Source: Algimonas arctica
Lineage (GTDB): Bacteria; Pseudomonadota; Alphaproteobacteria; Caulobacterales; Maricaulaceae
Assembly (NCBI RefSeq): GCF_014652695.1
Contig: NZ_BMZH01000004.1
Location: 62,001-126,000 of the forward strand
Direction: 5' to 3'
Length of the DNA: 64,000 nucleotides
The notes under the pieces were generated by a model that saw nothing but the letters and a program-made list of their open reading frames with translations, searched no databases and had not been told where the DNA came from. The position numbers and the translations under genes are program-made. Positions 30,462 through 40,610 of this stretch are shown here, piece by piece. The first letter of the stretch is position 1. Every line of letters starts with the position of its first letter.

Positions 30462-31513
30462 GACGCGGCCTTCGCTAAAGCTTTGGCCTGTTTCACCCAT
30501 TCATCACGCGCGATCCGGCCCGGGAATTTTTCCATGACCGCTTCAACAGCTTTGACGTCTTTCACTTTCCAGGCCGCAATTTGACGGTAATAATAAATAC
30601 CCTTGGCATTCAGATCACCTTCGAACTTCGGTCCAATGCCTTTGATCTTCTTCAGATCATCCGGCGTGCCGTCCGTCGGGCCGTCAGTATAGAGCAATTT
30701 GGGCTTGGATATTTTCTCATCGGCTGCCTGTGTCGCCCGTTTAGGTTTGGCGGCAAAAGGTTTGTTTTCAGCGGCAGCAGAGGCTGCCCCCCCTTTCGTA
30801 GCTCGCTTTTCCTTCGGGTCGTCCGCGTGACGCGTGAGCGCTACTTTCTTGCTCTGATTAGGGAGCTTGGTTAGTTTTTTGGCAGCCTTGTAGAGGTCCT
30901 TAGAATTCAGCGTGAGTGGACCGCCTTCAGGGGCGGAATTAATCCGGCCATTTTGCGGGCCACGCTCAGGCATCTTGCCAGCGGCAAGATCATCAAGAAT
31001 AGCATCCAATGACTCGGCCGTCAGGTCCTCATAGTAAGGATCTTCATCGACATCTGTCGATAACTGCATCATCGGCGCGTTCGCGCAGGCACCCAGACAT
31101 TCAACTTCGAGCCAGCTGAACTTCCCGTCGGCACTCACGGTGTTTTGAGGTCCAACACGGCGCGCCAAAACGTCTTTCAACGCATCAGAGCCGCGTAGCC
31201 AGCACGGCGTTGTCCCGCACAGCTGGATGTGAAACTCACCGACAGGGGCGAGATTGAACATCGTGTAGAATGTCGCGACTTCGTAGACGCGGATATAGGC
31301 CATGCCGAGACGATCGCCGACCGCGCGCAAAATGGCTTCCGGCAACCAACCGCCCGCATCTTTTTGGGCAATCCAAAGCGCCGGGATCAGCGCGGAGCGC
31401 TGACGGCCTTCGGGATACTTCCGGGTCCATGTGGCAATTTTATCTAGCGCGTCTGATGACAGGCTGGCATTGGCGGGCTGCTGGGCAGCCGGGGCGAGAC
31501 GACGGGCACTCAT
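30458..31513 (-). CDS. nuoE: NADH-quinone oxidoreductase subunit E with C-terminal helix-hairpin-helix-like extension
   Basis: Carries the N1a [2Fe-2S] cluster of complex I (thioredoxin-like fold). The NuoE domain covers about residues 20-190: [16 protein letters not shown], the cluster Cys in [12 protein letters not shown] and [12 protein letters not shown]. At 351 residues it is about twice the E. coli length. A low-complexity Lys/Ala linker (about 215-285) is followed by [31 protein letters not shown], a helix-hairpin-helix-like fold seen in alphaproteobacterial NuoE and in some ribosomal protein L21 tails. Role of the extension unknown. Overlaps nuoD by 4 bases. Confidence 0.94.
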   Translation of the reverse strand: MSARRLAPAAQQPANASLSSDALDKIATWTRKYPEGRQRSALIPALWIAQKDAGGWLPEAILRAVGDRLGMAYIRVYEVATFYTMFNLAPVGEFHIQLCGTTPCWLRGSDALKDVLARRVGPQNTVSADGKFSWLEVECLGACANAPMMQLSTDVDEDPYYEDLTAESLDAILDDLAAGKMPERGPQNGRINSAPEGGPLTLNSKDLYKAAKKLTKLPNQSKKVALTRHADDPKEKRATKGGAASAAAENKPFAAKPKRATQAADEKISKPKLLYTDGPTDGTPDDLKKIKGIGPKFEGDLNAKGIYYYRQIAAWKVKDVKAVEAVMEKFPGRIARDEWVKQAKALAKAAS

Positions 31514-32709
31514 CGATCAATCTCCCCGAACACAACATCGAGCGAGCCAATAATAGCGGAAACATCAGCGAGCATGTGACCCTTATTCAGATAGTCCATC
31601 GCGGCCAAATGCGGGAAGCCCGGCGCGCGGATTTTACAGCGGTAAGGCTGATTGGTCCCGTCGGACACGAGATAAACGCCGAATTCACCCTTCGGGCATT
31701 CCACAGCGGCGTAAACTTCGCCTTCCGGCACTTTCAGGCCTTCCGTGTAATGTTTGAAGTGATGGATCAAAGCTTCCATTGACTGTTTCATTTCGGCGCG
31801 ACGCGGCGGGACAAACTTATTATCCGTCGTCATGACCGGACCTTCCGGCATCATTTCCAGCGCTTGCTTCATGATTTTAACAGACTCATACATTTCGTCG
31901 ACGCGGCACAAATAACGGTCGTAGCAATCGCCATTCTTGCCGAGTGGGATTTTGAAATCGAGTTCGTTATAAACTTCATAAGGCTGATTGCGGCGTAAAT
32001 CCCACGCAATGCCGGAGCCACGCACCATCACGCCGGTAAAGCCAAGGTCGTAGCAATCTTGTTTCGACACAACGCCGATATCAACGTTACGCTGTTTGAA
32101 AATGCGGTTTTCCGTCAGCAGCGTTTCAATTTCTTGGAGCTTTTCAGGAAATTGATCACACCATGTCAGAAGGTCAGCGACCAACTGGGGCGGCAAATCT
32201 TGATGCACGCCGCCGGGACGGAAATAGTTGGCGTGCATGCGGGATCCGCACGCGCGCTCATAAAACACCATCAGCTTTTCGCGCTCTTCAAAACCCCAAA
32301 GCGGCGGCGTCAGTGCGCCGACATCCATCGCCTGTGTCGTGACATTGAGGAGATGCGATAGAATACGCCCAATTTCGCAATAGATCACACGAATGAAAGA
32401 CGCCCGACGCGGCACATCAATGCCCGCCAAACGCTCAATCGCGATACAGAACGCATGCTCTTGATTCATCGGCGCGACATAGTCGAGACGGTCAAAGTAC
32501 GGCAGCGCTTGCAAATAGGTCTTATGTTCGATCAGCTTTTCGGTGCCGCGGTGCAGCAGGCCAATATGCGGATCAACGCGCTCCACGACTTCGCCTTCTA
32601 GCTCTAACACCAGACGCAACACGCCGTGCGCCGCCGGGTGCTGCGGCCCGAAGTTAATCGTAAAGCGACGATCTTGCTCGTCCGTGATGAGGGCTTCTGT
32701 AGTGGCCAT
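31510..32709 (-). CDS. nuoD: NADH-quinone oxidoreductase subunit D
   Basis: 49-kDa subunit of complex I, forming most of the quinone pocket next to cluster N2; related to NiFe hydrogenases but lacking the metal site. 399 residues. [57 protein letters not shown] and the C-terminal [38 protein letters not shown] are characteristic. Separate from nuoC here, unlike the fused E. coli NuoCD. Confidence 0.97.
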   Translation of the reverse strand: MATTEALITDEQDRRFTINFGPQHPAAHGVLRLVLELEGEVVERVDPHIGLLHRGTEKLIEHKTYLQALPYFDRLDYVAPMNQEHAFCIAIERLAGIDVPRRASFIRVIYCEIGRILSHLLNVTTQAMDVGALTPPLWGFEEREKLMVFYERACGSRMHANYFRPGGVHQDLPPQLVADLLTWCDQFPEKLQEIETLLTENRIFKQRNVDIGVVSKQDCYDLGFTGVMVRGSGIAWDLRRNQPYEVYNELDFKIPLGKNGDCYDRYLCRVDEMYESVKIMKQALEMMPEGPVMTTDNKFVPPRRAEMKQSMEALIHHFKHYTEGLKVPEGEVYAAVECPKGEFGVYLVSDGTNQPYRCKIRAPGFPHLAAMDYLNKGHMLADVSAIIGSLDVVFGEIDR

Positions 32710-33329
32710 TACTCAGCTGCCTCACTCTTCTCATCACCTGGGAGGATATATTTCGCCCCTTCCCACGGTGAGAGGAAATCAAATGAGCGGTATTCCTGTT
32801 GCAGGACAACAGGCTCGTAGATCACTTCTTTGCGTTCTTCATCGTAGCGCACTTCGACGAAGCCGGTCAGCGGGAAATCTTTGCGCAAGGGATGGCCCTC
32901 AAATCCGTAATCCGTGAGGATACGGCGCAGATCAGGATGCTGATCAAAAATGATGCCATACATGTCGAAGGCTTCGCGCTCATACCAATCGGCATTTGGA
33001 AACAGCGACACAATCGACATGACCGGAGTTTCTTCATCCGTTGAACATTTGACCCGGATGCGTGTGTTATGCGCCATGCTGAGCAAGTGATAAACGACAT
33101 CAAACCGGCGCGCGCGTTCGGGATAATCAACACCGCAGAGGTCAATCATCTGATTGAACTTGCAGATCGGATCATCGCGCAGAAAGCCGATAATATTGAG
33201 GATCGCGGCGCGGCGCACTGTGATGGTCAACTCGCCGTGCGAGACAGACATATCGCGCACATCATCGGCGTGATGCATTTCGATATGATCGCGAATATCG
33301 GCCCACATATCAGAAGAGGTCGTGCTCAT
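32709..33329 (-). CDS. nuoC: NADH-quinone oxidoreductase subunit C
   Basis: 30-kDa peripheral-arm subunit without cofactors that holds NuoD and NuoB together. 206 residues. Signature region [54 protein letters not shown] in the C-terminal half. Its stop overlaps the nuoD start by one base (TAATG) and its start overlaps nuoB by four. Confidence 0.96.
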   Translation of the reverse strand: MSTTSSDMWADIRDHIEMHHADDVRDMSVSHGELTITVRRAAILNIIGFLRDDPICKFNQMIDLCGVDYPERARRFDVVYHLLSMAHNTRIRVKCSTDEETPVMSIVSLFPNADWYEREAFDMYGIIFDQHPDLRRILTDYGFEGHPLRKDFPLTGFVEVRYDEERKEVIYEPVVLQQEYRSFDFLSPWEGAKYILPGDEKSEAAE

Positions 33330-33892
33330 CGGATGATGCTCCCCTCACGCCGGATTTTCTTCTGTAGCTGCAAAATACCATAGATCAGCGCTTCAGCGGT
33401 CGGGGGACAGCCGGGCACATAGACATCAACCGGCACAATCCGGTCACAGCCGCGCACGACGGAATAGCTATAGTGATAATAGCCGCCGCCATTGGCGCAG
33501 GAGCCCATCGAAATCACGTAACGCGGATTTGGCATCTGGTCGTAAACTTTGCGGAGCGCAGGTGCCATTTTATTGGTCAACGTCCCCGCAACGATCATCA
33601 CATCCGACTGGCGGGGAGATGCGCGCGGAGCAAAACCGAACCGCTCCAGATCATAACGCGGCATGGAGGCCTGCATCATCTCAACAGCGCAGCAGGCGAG
33701 ACCAAAGGTCATCCACATCAGCGATCCTGTGCGCGCCCATGTGATCAAGTCGTCAGAGGCTGCCGTGATAAAGCCTTTGTCGGCCAGCTGATCGGACAGG
33801 CCGTCAAACCCTGTGTCATGAATGCCGGGGTTATAGCTCGGCGACCCTAAGTCGCGTGCAAGTGACCCATTTGGCGAAAGAATATCAACCAT
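33326..33892 (-). CDS. nuoB: NADH-quinone oxidoreductase subunit B
   Basis: Binds cluster N2, the final electron donor to quinone. About 188 residues. Adjacent cysteines in [12 protein letters not shown], then [22 protein letters not shown] and [19 protein letters not shown] supply the other ligands; the tandem Cys pair is the N2 hallmark. ATG at 33892 gives MVDILSPNG; the 15 extra upstream codons lie within nuoA. Confidence 0.97.
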   Translation of the reverse strand: MVDILSPNGSLARDLGSPSYNPGIHDTGFDGLSDQLADKGFITAASDDLITWARTGSLMWMTFGLACCAVEMMQASMPRYDLERFGFAPRASPRQSDVMIVAGTLTNKMAPALRKVYDQMPNPRYVISMGSCANGGGYYHYSYSVVRGCDRIVPVDVYVPGCPPTAEALIYGILQLQKKIRREGSIIR

Positions 33893-33896
33893 CGTT

Positions 33897-34262
33897 CTAT
33901 TCCCAGTCCAGCGCGCCGATTTTCCATGCATAAACAAGCCCCGCGAGGAGCTCGAGCAGGAAGAGCATCATAATGACCCAGCCATACACACCAACGATGT
34001 CTAAGCTGACAGCGATCGGAAACAGGAAGGCCACTTCAATATCGAAAATAATAAATAGGATCGCGACGAGATAAAACCGCACGTCGAACTTCATCCGCGA
34101 ATCGTCAAACGCCTCGAACCCACATTCATAGGTCGAGACCTTCTCGGCATCCGGGTCGGACGGCGCGATAACAGCGGGAACGACCAAAAACGCCAGTGAC
34201 AGGACGAGCGCGATGGAAAACATCATCACAACAGGGAGATATTCGATCAAGAGATCGGGCAT
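33897..34262 (-). CDS. nuoA: NADH-quinone oxidoreductase subunit A
   Basis: Membrane subunit of complex I at the junction of the two arms; three helices. 121 residues. [40 protein letters not shown] includes the conserved Cys loop near the quinone site. First gene of the nuo cluster. The 229 bases upstream (34263-34491) hold no gene; a weak TTGCAA about 16-17 bases before CTAGGTT on the minus strand is the best promoter candidate, but I am not confident of it. Confidence 0.95.
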   Translation of the reverse strand: MPDLLIEYLPVVMMFSIALVLSLAFLVVPAVIAPSDPDAEKVSTYECGFEAFDDSRMKFDVRFYLVAILFIIFDIEVAFLFPIAVSLDIVGVYGWVIMMLFLLELLAGLVYAWKIGALDWE

Positions 34263-34491
34263 TAGACCCTCAACGGCTTAATAAGGTCGGCGCGCGTCGA
34301 CATGACTCGCGTGGGCCTTGAAATCGAGCAGAACCTAGTTTGGGCGTTTACTCATTGCAACGGCGTAATCAGCAGAATTCAGAGGAATCCTGAGGACTTA
34401 GCTGCGACGTTTCATCCGCTTAAGGCTGAAAAGACCGAGATCCCTCAAAACACCGCGCAACTGCAAATCGTTCGCAGATATTGATGTGCAA

Positions 34492-34965
34492 TCAATCATC
34501 CCAGCCCGGCTCCCCCGGCCAGACGGTAATCCGCGCCATAAGGTCCTCTTCACTCAACCCAACTTCGCTGACAGTGGCCCCTTGCACACTCATCCCGACC
34601 TCATGAACCGTGTCCCTTGAGCCCGTCTTGAGGTGATGCCACTCTGGCAATGGCTTCCCTTCTGATAGCAGACGATAGGCACAGGTCCGCGGCATCCATT
34701 TCAAGGCTGCGACATTATTCGGCTTTAGAATTACACAATCATGGACAATTGACTTGCGGCTTTCATAATTTGAACAGCGACAGCTTCCGTTGTCAAAAAG
34801 CTGGCAATGGGCGTCGGTCGTGTATATTTCTTCGGTCTCATCATCTTCCAACCGGATCAAACAGCATTTGCCGCAGCCATCACACAGGCTCTCCCATTCT
34901 GGCGCTGACATTTCTGCCAACGTCTTAGTTTGCCAGAAAGGCTTTGGGTGTATCGGGTCGGTCAT
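34492..34965 (-). CDS. YcgN family cysteine cluster protein
   Basis: 157 residues, UPF0260/YkgJ-like family, probably binding a metal or Fe-S centre; exact function unknown. Cysteines are arranged as WESLCDGCGKCCLIRLEDDE, AHCQLFDNGSCRCSNYESRKSIVHDC and MPRTCAYRLL, with a C-terminal VGMSVQGATVSEVGLSEEDLMARI that matches the family. ATG at 34965 is the family-like start (TDPIHPKPFW). It is divergent from the PBP gene, with its translated 5' end only 45 bases from that gene's start. Confidence 0.85.
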   Translation of the reverse strand: MTDPIHPKPFWQTKTLAEMSAPEWESLCDGCGKCCLIRLEDDETEEIYTTDAHCQLFDNGSCRCSNYESRKSIVHDCVILKPNNVAALKWMPRTCAYRLLSEGKPLPEWHHLKTGSRDTVHEVGMSVQGATVSEVGLSEEDLMARITVWPGEPGWDD

Positions 34966-35010
34966 GATGAATGCGGTTATCAAGCAGCGAAAAGCCGGGT
35001 AAGCGGCCCT

Positions 35011-36996
35011 ATGGCGACCTATCGGGCCGATATCAATGTCGTGGAGACAAGCCAGCGCAGACGCCGCTCAGCCTGGGCGCTTGGAATTCTCGCGTTTCTG
35101 ACCGCGACGAGCGCGACAGGCTTTGTATTTGGACGCGCCTATTTAATCGATGGCCTGCCCTCGCTGCCCGACAAAGAAACAATGTGGCAGCTCAATCTAC
35201 AAGATACGATCACGCTGATTGACCATAAAGGACGGATGATCGGCCACCGTGGCCCGTGGATTGGTCAACCGCTCAAACTGGATGATATGCCCGCGCATCT
35301 TCCGAACGCCGTTTTGGCCATCGAAGATGAACGGTTTTTTGAACATGAAGGCGTCGACAATCGCGCCATATTGCGGGCTATGGTGAGCAATGCGCGGTCC
35401 GGCGGTCGCAGCCAAGGTGGGTCCACCCTCACCCAACAGCTCGTCAAATTGATGATTTTGACACCCGAAAAAACCTATCGTCGGAAGTTTCAGGAAGCCC
35501 TGCTCGCCCGTGACATGGAATCCGTACTGTCAAAACCCGAAATCCTTGAGCTTTACATCAACAGGGTCAGCCTCGGACCGCAGATTTTTGGCGCTGAAGC
35601 CGGGAGCCAGATTTATTTTGGCAAAAGCGCCCGCGAACTAACTCTCTCGGAAGCGGCCATGCTCGCTGGGCTGGCGCAGGCTCCGAGCCGATTCAACCCG
35701 CGCCGCCATTACGAACGCGCCCTGACCCGGTCGCATCTAGTATTGCGTCGAATGCGCGCCAATCTCTACATCACCCAAGCCGAACATGATTCAGCCGTCG
35801 CCAATGCCCCTGAAATTGTTGAAGAACCCAACCTCGGCGTCGATGAAGACACGCTGGGGTATGCGTTTGACTATATTACAGCGCAAGCGCGCGATTATGC
35901 CGGACTTAATAACCCTGATCTTGTTGTGACGACGACTCTCGACGCGGACTATATGCGCTCTGCTGGGGAGAGCCTGAACGGTATTCTCGACGCCAACGGC
36001 AAGGGCCGAAAAGTCTCGCAAGGCGCTGTTATCACGCTTGATAATGCCACAGGCGGTATTCGCGTCATGCTCGGCGGTCGGAATTATGGTGAGAGTAAAT
36101 TCAACCGAACCGTTCAAGCCCAACGCCAACCCGGGTCTAGCTTTAAAACATTTGTTTATGCTGCGGCGCTCGAAGACGGATTTACGCCGGGAACGGTTCG
36201 CGTCGACCAGCCAACCAACATCAATGGCTGGCAACCGAAGAACTATACGCTGCGCTTTCGGGGTCCCATGACCCTGCGGGAAGCCTTAAAACTCTCCATC
36301 AATACGGTTGCCGCGAAGGTTGGTTCCGAAGTTGGCGCCGAAAAAATTGCTGAGACAGCCCACCGATTTGGTATTGAATCGGAACTTCGTCCCACTTTGT
36401 CGCTGTCGCTCGGCGTCTCAGAAGTTAACTTGCTAGAGCTTACCAGCGCCTATTCTGTCTTCCCCAATGAAGGTGTACGCCGCCGCCCTTACATTATCCA
36501 ACGGATCGAAAATACGAGCGGTGACCTTATTTATACGAGGCGGGATGACGAAGGTTCACGGGTCTATCCCATACCTTACGCCCAACAAATGACGGGCATG
36601 CTGCAAGAAACTGTTGAGAGCGGAACCGCGCATGGCGCGCGACTCCTACCACGGCTGGCAGGGGGCAAGACCGGAACGTCACAGGATTATCGAGACGCGT
36701 GGTTCCTTGGGTTTACGAACCAAATGACGACCGGCGTTTGGATGGGAAATGACAACAACAGTGCGATGAACGAAGTTACGGGCGGCCTGCTGCCTGTTGA
36801 CGTTTGGAAGTTGATTATGACTGCGGCCCATGAGGATCTGGAAAAAGAGCCCCTATCCGTACCAGAGCTCGACATTGACGATTCTCAACACTCTGAGAGA
36901 ATGTCCTTTTACGCACGTTTAGCCGCCGACCTACGGCACGAACGCGATCTGGCCAGTGGCGCTGGAGGCGGCGGAACGGTGAGCGCAGGTCGGTGA
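35011..36996 (+). CDS. Class A penicillin-binding protein (PBP1A family)
   Basis: Bifunctional peptidoglycan glycosyltransferase/transpeptidase anchored in the inner membrane. 661 residues: signal anchor at about 22-42; GT51 domain with catalytic Glu in AIEDERFFEHEGVD (E105) and GGSTLTQQLVK; transpeptidase domain with SSFK (S376, K379), SIN (429-431) and KTGTS (553-557). Shorter than PBP1A of E. coli and lacking a long C-terminal extension. ATG at 35011 is preferred; upstream in-frame codons lie opposite the YcgN gene. Confidence 0.93.
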   Translation: MATYRADINVVETSQRRRRSAWALGILAFLTATSATGFVFGRAYLIDGLPSLPDKETMWQLNLQDTITLIDHKGRMIGHRGPWIGQPLKLDDMPAHLPNAVLAIEDERFFEHEGVDNRAILRAMVSNARSGGRSQGGSTLTQQLVKLMILTPEKTYRRKFQEALLARDMESVLSKPEILELYINRVSLGPQIFGAEAGSQIYFGKSARELTLSEAAMLAGLAQAPSRFNPRRHYERALTRSHLVLRRMRANLYITQAEHDSAVANAPEIVEEPNLGVDEDTLGYAFDYITAQARDYAGLNNPDLVVTTTLDADYMRSAGESLNGILDANGKGRKVSQGAVITLDNATGGIRVMLGGRNYGESKFNRTVQAQRQPGSSFKTFVYAAALEDGFTPGTVRVDQPTNINGWQPKNYTLRFRGPMTLREALKLSINTVAAKVGSEVGAEKIAETAHRFGIESELRPTLSLSLGVSEVNLLELTSAYSVFPNEGVRRRPYIIQRIENTSGDLIYTRRDDEGSRVYPIPYAQQMTGMLQETVESGTAHGARLLPRLAGGKTGTSQDYRDAWFLGFTNQMTTGVWMGNDNNSAMNEVTGGLLPVDVWKLIMTAAHEDLEKEPLSVPELDIDDSQHSERMSFYARLAADLRHERDLASGAGGGGTVSAGR

Positions 36997-36997
36997 A

Positions 36998-37025
36998 CCC
37001 TGTTGGTGTAAGACAACCCAACGGG
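36998..37025 (+). other. Hairpin after the PBP gene
   Basis: CCCTGTTGG can pair with CCAACGGGG (one G-U), loop about 10 bases, immediately after the PBP stop. No T-run follows, so it is at most a weak terminator or mRNA-end stabiliser. Confidence 0.35.
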
Positions 37026-37131
37026 GAAACCGCTTAAAATTGTCAAACTATTGCTGATAATTAACGGGCAATTCAACGATTTCCTAGGATTTAGCCTGCC
37101 TAATGGCTTTTTGATCCACGGAGGGCCCAAT

Positions 37132-37854
37132 ATGTTCTGTTTTATCAAGTTGGGAAAATTTGCGGCGCTCGTCTTGCCCATAATGGCTCTCAGCATTTTA
37201 CCGGCATCCGCCAAAACGATTTCGTCCAAAATCACGTTCAAGCCAGATGATGGGACCTACAAAGTCGTTCCGATCACCCTTCCCGGTGATTGCTCCAGCC
37301 TTTGCAAAGCAGACCCGAATTGTCGCGGCGCTGTGACCTATCAACCCGATGTCACCAAACCGGAGGCCGTCTGTCGGTTAAACAATGGCTTCGGCGCGAA
37401 TCCTGTGTTCCCACAGGTCCCACCACAACCGCTTGATATTCGCCAAGCTGTCTCCGATTTGAACAATTACAGAGCGCGCTACGGACTGAACCCTGTCACA
37501 ATTGAGCCCCGTTTAATCGAAGCCTCGCGGATACATGCGGATGATCTCGCCAAAGCGGGGATAATTTCCCACAGCGGGACTGATGGCTCCTCACATGGTG
37601 ACCGCGCGCACCGCGTCGGTTATAATTTCACCATTGCCGGTGAGAACGTCGCAACAGGGCAAAAAAGCTGGGATCAAGTCTTTAAGGCTTGGCAGGACAG
37701 CCCTGGGCACAATGAAAACCTGCTCCGCCCGGACGTTTCAGAATTTGGCATTGCGTTAGTTTACGAACCGCGCACGACCTATTCGACCTATTGGGCGATG
37801 CTCGTTGCTGAACCGATGGACATGGACTTTCTCGAATCCGGAAACATCTTTTAG
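37132..37854 (+). CDS. Secreted protein with PAN/Apple-like N-terminal region and CAP (SCP) domain
   Basis: 240 residues. Signal peptide about 1-28 ending ASA. A cysteine-containing segment (GDCSSLCKADPNCRGAVTY...AVCRL) resembles PAN/Apple modules; the CAP domain follows from about 105 (LNNYRARYGL, HADDLAKAGIISHSG, AGENVATGQKSWDQVFKAWQDSPGHNENLLRPDVSEFGIA) with the conserved His/Glu residues. Known bacterial CAP proteins are secreted and of mostly unclear activity. ATG at 37132 has GGAGGG six bases upstream; an earlier in-frame ATG lacks one. Stands alone. Confidence 0.82.
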   Translation: MFCFIKLGKFAALVLPIMALSILPASAKTISSKITFKPDDGTYKVVPITLPGDCSSLCKADPNCRGAVTYQPDVTKPEAVCRLNNGFGANPVFPQVPPQPLDIRQAVSDLNNYRARYGLNPVTIEPRLIEASRIHADDLAKAGIISHSGTDGSSHGDRAHRVGYNFTIAGENVATGQKSWDQVFKAWQDSPGHNENLLRPDVSEFGIALVYEPRTTYSTYWAMLVAEPMDMDFLESGNIF

Positions 37855-37941
37855 ACCTTAAATCACTGTCACAACTGGCCCTTTGTTTTGCCATTGACCC
37901 CGTGAAGCGTATGAAGAGTTTTGTCCGTACAGGAGATCTCA

Positions 37942-38394
37942 ATGCGCCGCATCCTTGTTCCTTGTCTTGTTGCTCTAAGCGCCTGCTCGACCACACCAGA
38001 CCCCGCAGACGTTTGCACAGCAGCCTGGATTGAGCCCCGTGTTGAACGCGCGGTCGAGCGCATTGAAACACGGCTCGATAAAGCCTTACGCGCCTTTCGT
38101 ACCGTCGGGGACAGTTGGATGAACGGAAACACGCCCGGCCCGATTCAGATGTTTCGTCTGTCGAATGCCGCCAATGACCTCGAAAAAGAGCTGGTTGACG
38201 GTCGCGGGATTCGCGATCTCCGAATGCTGGCGAGCACCTGCAATGACCCTAATCTCATTCGCGAACAGGTTTACACCTTGCTCGACCGTGAAGGATTACC
38301 AGACCCTTTGCTCAATTTCCTCGACGCAACAGGCATTCTTGAGGGACTTATTGAAACCGCAGAAGGTCGCAATTTGAATGACCGCAACGGTTGA
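37942..38394 (+). CDS. Putative lipoprotein, unknown function
   Basis: 150 residues. The N-terminus MRRILVPCLVALSACSTTP is a lipoprotein signal with the lipobox Cys at about position 15. The mature part is helical and charged (RVERAVERIETRLDKALRAFRTVGDSW) with two further Cys. I do not recognise a family. ATG at 37942 is seven bases after AGGAGA. Followed after about 30 bases by trhO on the same strand. Confidence 0.72.
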   Translation: MRRILVPCLVALSACSTTPDPADVCTAAWIEPRVERAVERIETRLDKALRAFRTVGDSWMNGNTPGPIQMFRLSNAANDLEKELVDGRGIRDLRMLASTCNDPNLIREQVYTLLDREGLPDPLLNFLDATGILEGLIETAEGRNLNDRNG

Positions 38395-38426
38395 CCGATC
38401 AACAGTCCCTGCCCTAGCTCACCCTC

Positions 38427-39332
38427 ATGCGTTACACTGTCGCCGCCCTCTATAAATTCGTCAGCCTGCCTGATTACGCCGCCCTGCAACCTTGGTTAAA
38501 AGTCATGGGTGAGCATTTGGGGATTCGCGGGACGATCTTGCTCGCGACCGAAGGGATCAATGGCACGATTGCGGGGTCAGACGAGGCCATTCATGCGCTC
38601 TTGGATTATCTTCGCGCCGATGTGCGCCTGTCAGATTTAGATTCCAAATTCAGTGACAGCGAAGAGCAACCTTTCCTCCGGTTTAAAGTGCGGCTGAAAC
38701 GCGAAATCGTGACGCTCGGAGTCGACGGCACGGACCCAAACAAGCAGGTCGGCACTTATGTTGATCCGGATCAATGGAACGCCGTCATCAGCGATCCCAA
38801 CACGGTCGTTATCGACACGCGCAACAGCTACGAAATCGGGGTTGGGACTTTCGCAGGCGCAATCGACCCTGCAACCGAATCCTTCCGAGATTTCCCAACA
38901 TGGGTTCAGCAAAACCGCGTACAGCTTGAAGGCAAGCGCGTCGCGATGTTCTGCACCGGCGGCATTCGTTGCGAAAAAGCCTCCTCCTACATGCTCTCCG
39001 AAGGCTTCCCGGATGTGATGCACCTCAAGGGTGGCATACTCAAATATCTCGAAACACAGCCCGAACAGAGCAGCCTGTGGCAGGGTGATTGCTTTGTGTT
39101 TGATCAGCGGGTCGCCGTGGGTCACGGCCTCTCGGAAACGGATTGGACCCAGTGTTTTGCCTGTCGAACACCGCTATCACCAGAAGATTGCCAATCGGCC
39201 CATTATGTCACAGGCGTCTCTTGTCCTCACTGCTTTAAGCCAGACACGGACGTCACGCGATTTGAGGAGCGTCAGCGCCAGATAGACCTCGCCAAAAAAC
39301 GCGATGAACCACACCTCGGCCGTAAGGGGTGA
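38427..39332 (+). CDS. trhO: tRNA uridine(34) hydroxylase (rhodanese family)
   Basis: Oxygen-dependent hydroxylation of uridine 34 in certain tRNAs, giving 5-hydroxyuridine (known for E. coli TrhO/YceA). 301 residues: N-terminal acylphosphatase-like part with [19 protein letters not shown] (32-50), rhodanese domain with [18 protein letters not shown] and the active-site loop [15 protein letters not shown] (Cys at about 176), and a C-terminal Cys cluster CFACRTPLS...VSCPHCF. Its stop overlaps the next gene's GTG (GTGA). Confidence 0.9.
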   Translation: MRYTVAALYKFVSLPDYAALQPWLKVMGEHLGIRGTILLATEGINGTIAGSDEAIHALLDYLRADVRLSDLDSKFSDSEEQPFLRFKVRLKREIVTLGVDGTDPNKQVGTYVDPDQWNAVISDPNTVVIDTRNSYEIGVGTFAGAIDPATESFRDFPTWVQQNRVQLEGKRVAMFCTGGIRCEKASSYMLSEGFPDVMHLKGGILKYLETQPEQSSLWQGDCFVFDQRVAVGHGLSETDWTQCFACRTPLSPEDCQSAHYVTGVSCPHCFKPDTDVTRFEERQRQIDLAKKRDEPHLGRKG

Positions 39333-39964
39333 GCCTGCCGACCCTCTATTCATTCCGACGCTGCCCCTTTGCCATGCGCGCCCGGATGGCATTAGATGTT
39401 GCTGGCATGACCGTCGAACATCGCGAAGTACTTTTACGCGACAAACCGACAGCGATGTTGGCAGCGTCACCCAAAGGAACCGTTCCCGTCTTAGTGACAG
39501 AGACAGGTGTTCTTGATGAGAGTCTCGACATCATGAATTGGGCACTGACCCAGCACGACCCTGAGGGTTGGTTAGCTGACGGACAACAAGACAGAATAGA
39601 CGCGGAAAAATTTTTGACCGCCTTTAAAAACAAGCTCGACCGCTATAAATATGCCAGCCGCTATGATCCGTCCGTTACGCGCGGTACAGTTGATACAGAT
39701 TACCGCGAGGCTGCCTTGGGTCAATTGTTAGACCTCGCCTTGCCCCTCGCAACCACAGAGTTCTTACGCGGAGACCGCCCTCGCCTGATAGATGTCGCGA
39801 CCTTTCCTTTCGTGCGTCAGTTCGCAGCCGTTGAGCCCGCATGGTGGACGGCAACTGCCCCGTCTGAATTGATCCGTTGGTTGAATAAATGGCTGCAATC
39901 AGAGCGGTTCAAACGAATCATGGTCAAATATCCCGTTTGGGAAGAGGTCTTGCCAATAGGTTAA
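39329..39964 (+). CDS. Glutathione S-transferase family protein
   Basis: 211 residues. Thioredoxin-like N-terminal domain with [23 protein letters not shown] (Cys-Pro-Phe-Ala redox/GSH site) and [22 protein letters not shown], the glutathione-binding cis-Pro and Glu-Ser; then an alpha-helical C-terminal domain. Substrate unknown. Begins with GTG overlapping the trhO stop, so it is coupled to trhO. Confidence 0.85.
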   Translation: MSLPTLYSFRRCPFAMRARMALDVAGMTVEHREVLLRDKPTAMLAASPKGTVPVLVTETGVLDESLDIMNWALTQHDPEGWLADGQQDRIDAEKFLTAFKNKLDRYKYASRYDPSVTRGTVDTDYREAALGQLLDLALPLATTEFLRGDRPRLIDVATFPFVRQFAAVEPAWWTATAPSELIRWLNKWLQSERFKRIMVKYPVWEEVLPIG

Positions 39965-40067
39965 TGTTCACCGCTAATCTTGGTTATCAACACGCGACTT
40001 ACGCCATAAACTTGTCACGCCTGCGAAATTGCTTAGCGGTTGCCTTAAGAGATTCGTAGGATTTTAA

Positions 40068-40601
40068 ATGGCTTTCGCCGACGACAGATGTATCCGGCCC
40101 CTCCCAAGCCTCAAGGCGGTCTCCACCGTGCGCGCTAATCCGATCGAAACATTTGTTCGCATCGCGACGGCTGAGAACTACGCCTATGAATGTATTGGCG
40201 AGAATGAAGTCCATGTCAGCCTGACAGGCCTGTGGTGCGATCACGATTTATCCTTATCGTGGAATACGGCGGATGAACAGTTGTCACTCTTCATCCTGTT
40301 TGACGGAAAAGTTCCTGGTGGACGCACCGATTCAATTTGCCGCCTCCTCTCACTCTTGAACGAACAGCTGAGCGCCGGCCATTTCGACTTTTGGCAACGT
40401 AACAGTACGCTCGTGTATCGCCATGCCGTCTCCTTGCGCGGGGGCGCGAAAATCGGAATTGATCAGGCTCTTGACCTCATGAGCCAAGCCTTGGACGCGG
40501 CCGAACGGGGCTACCCTGCCGCCCAATATGTCATTTGGGCGGGGAAAACACCCGAAGACGCGCTTGCAGAAGCCCTTGTCGATATAGCTTCACATGGCTA
40601 A
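40068..40601 (+). CDS. YbjN domain-containing protein
   Basis: 177 residues, cytosolic, no signal peptide. The central part (ENYAYECIGENEVHVSLTGLWCDHDLSLSWNTADEQLSLFILFDGKVP) and the GHFDFWQRNSTLVYRHAVSL segment fit the YbjN family, which resembles a type III secretion chaperone fold and has no settled function. ATG preceded by AGGA at six bases. Nine bases before proC, an arrangement common in alphaproteobacteria. Confidence 0.82.
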   Translation: MAFADDRCIRPLPSLKAVSTVRANPIETFVRIATAENYAYECIGENEVHVSLTGLWCDHDLSLSWNTADEQLSLFILFDGKVPGGRTDSICRLLSLLNEQLSAGHFDFWQRNSTLVYRHAVSLRGGAKIGIDQALDLMSQALDAAERGYPAAQYVIWAGKTPEDALAEALVDIASHG

Positions 40602-40610
40602 CTAGACCCT

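Noticed and set aside
34263-34491. Possible tRNA, small RNA or clear promoter upstream of nuoA
   Set aside because: No cloverleaf, T-loop sequence or strong hairpin; only weak promoter-like hexamers.
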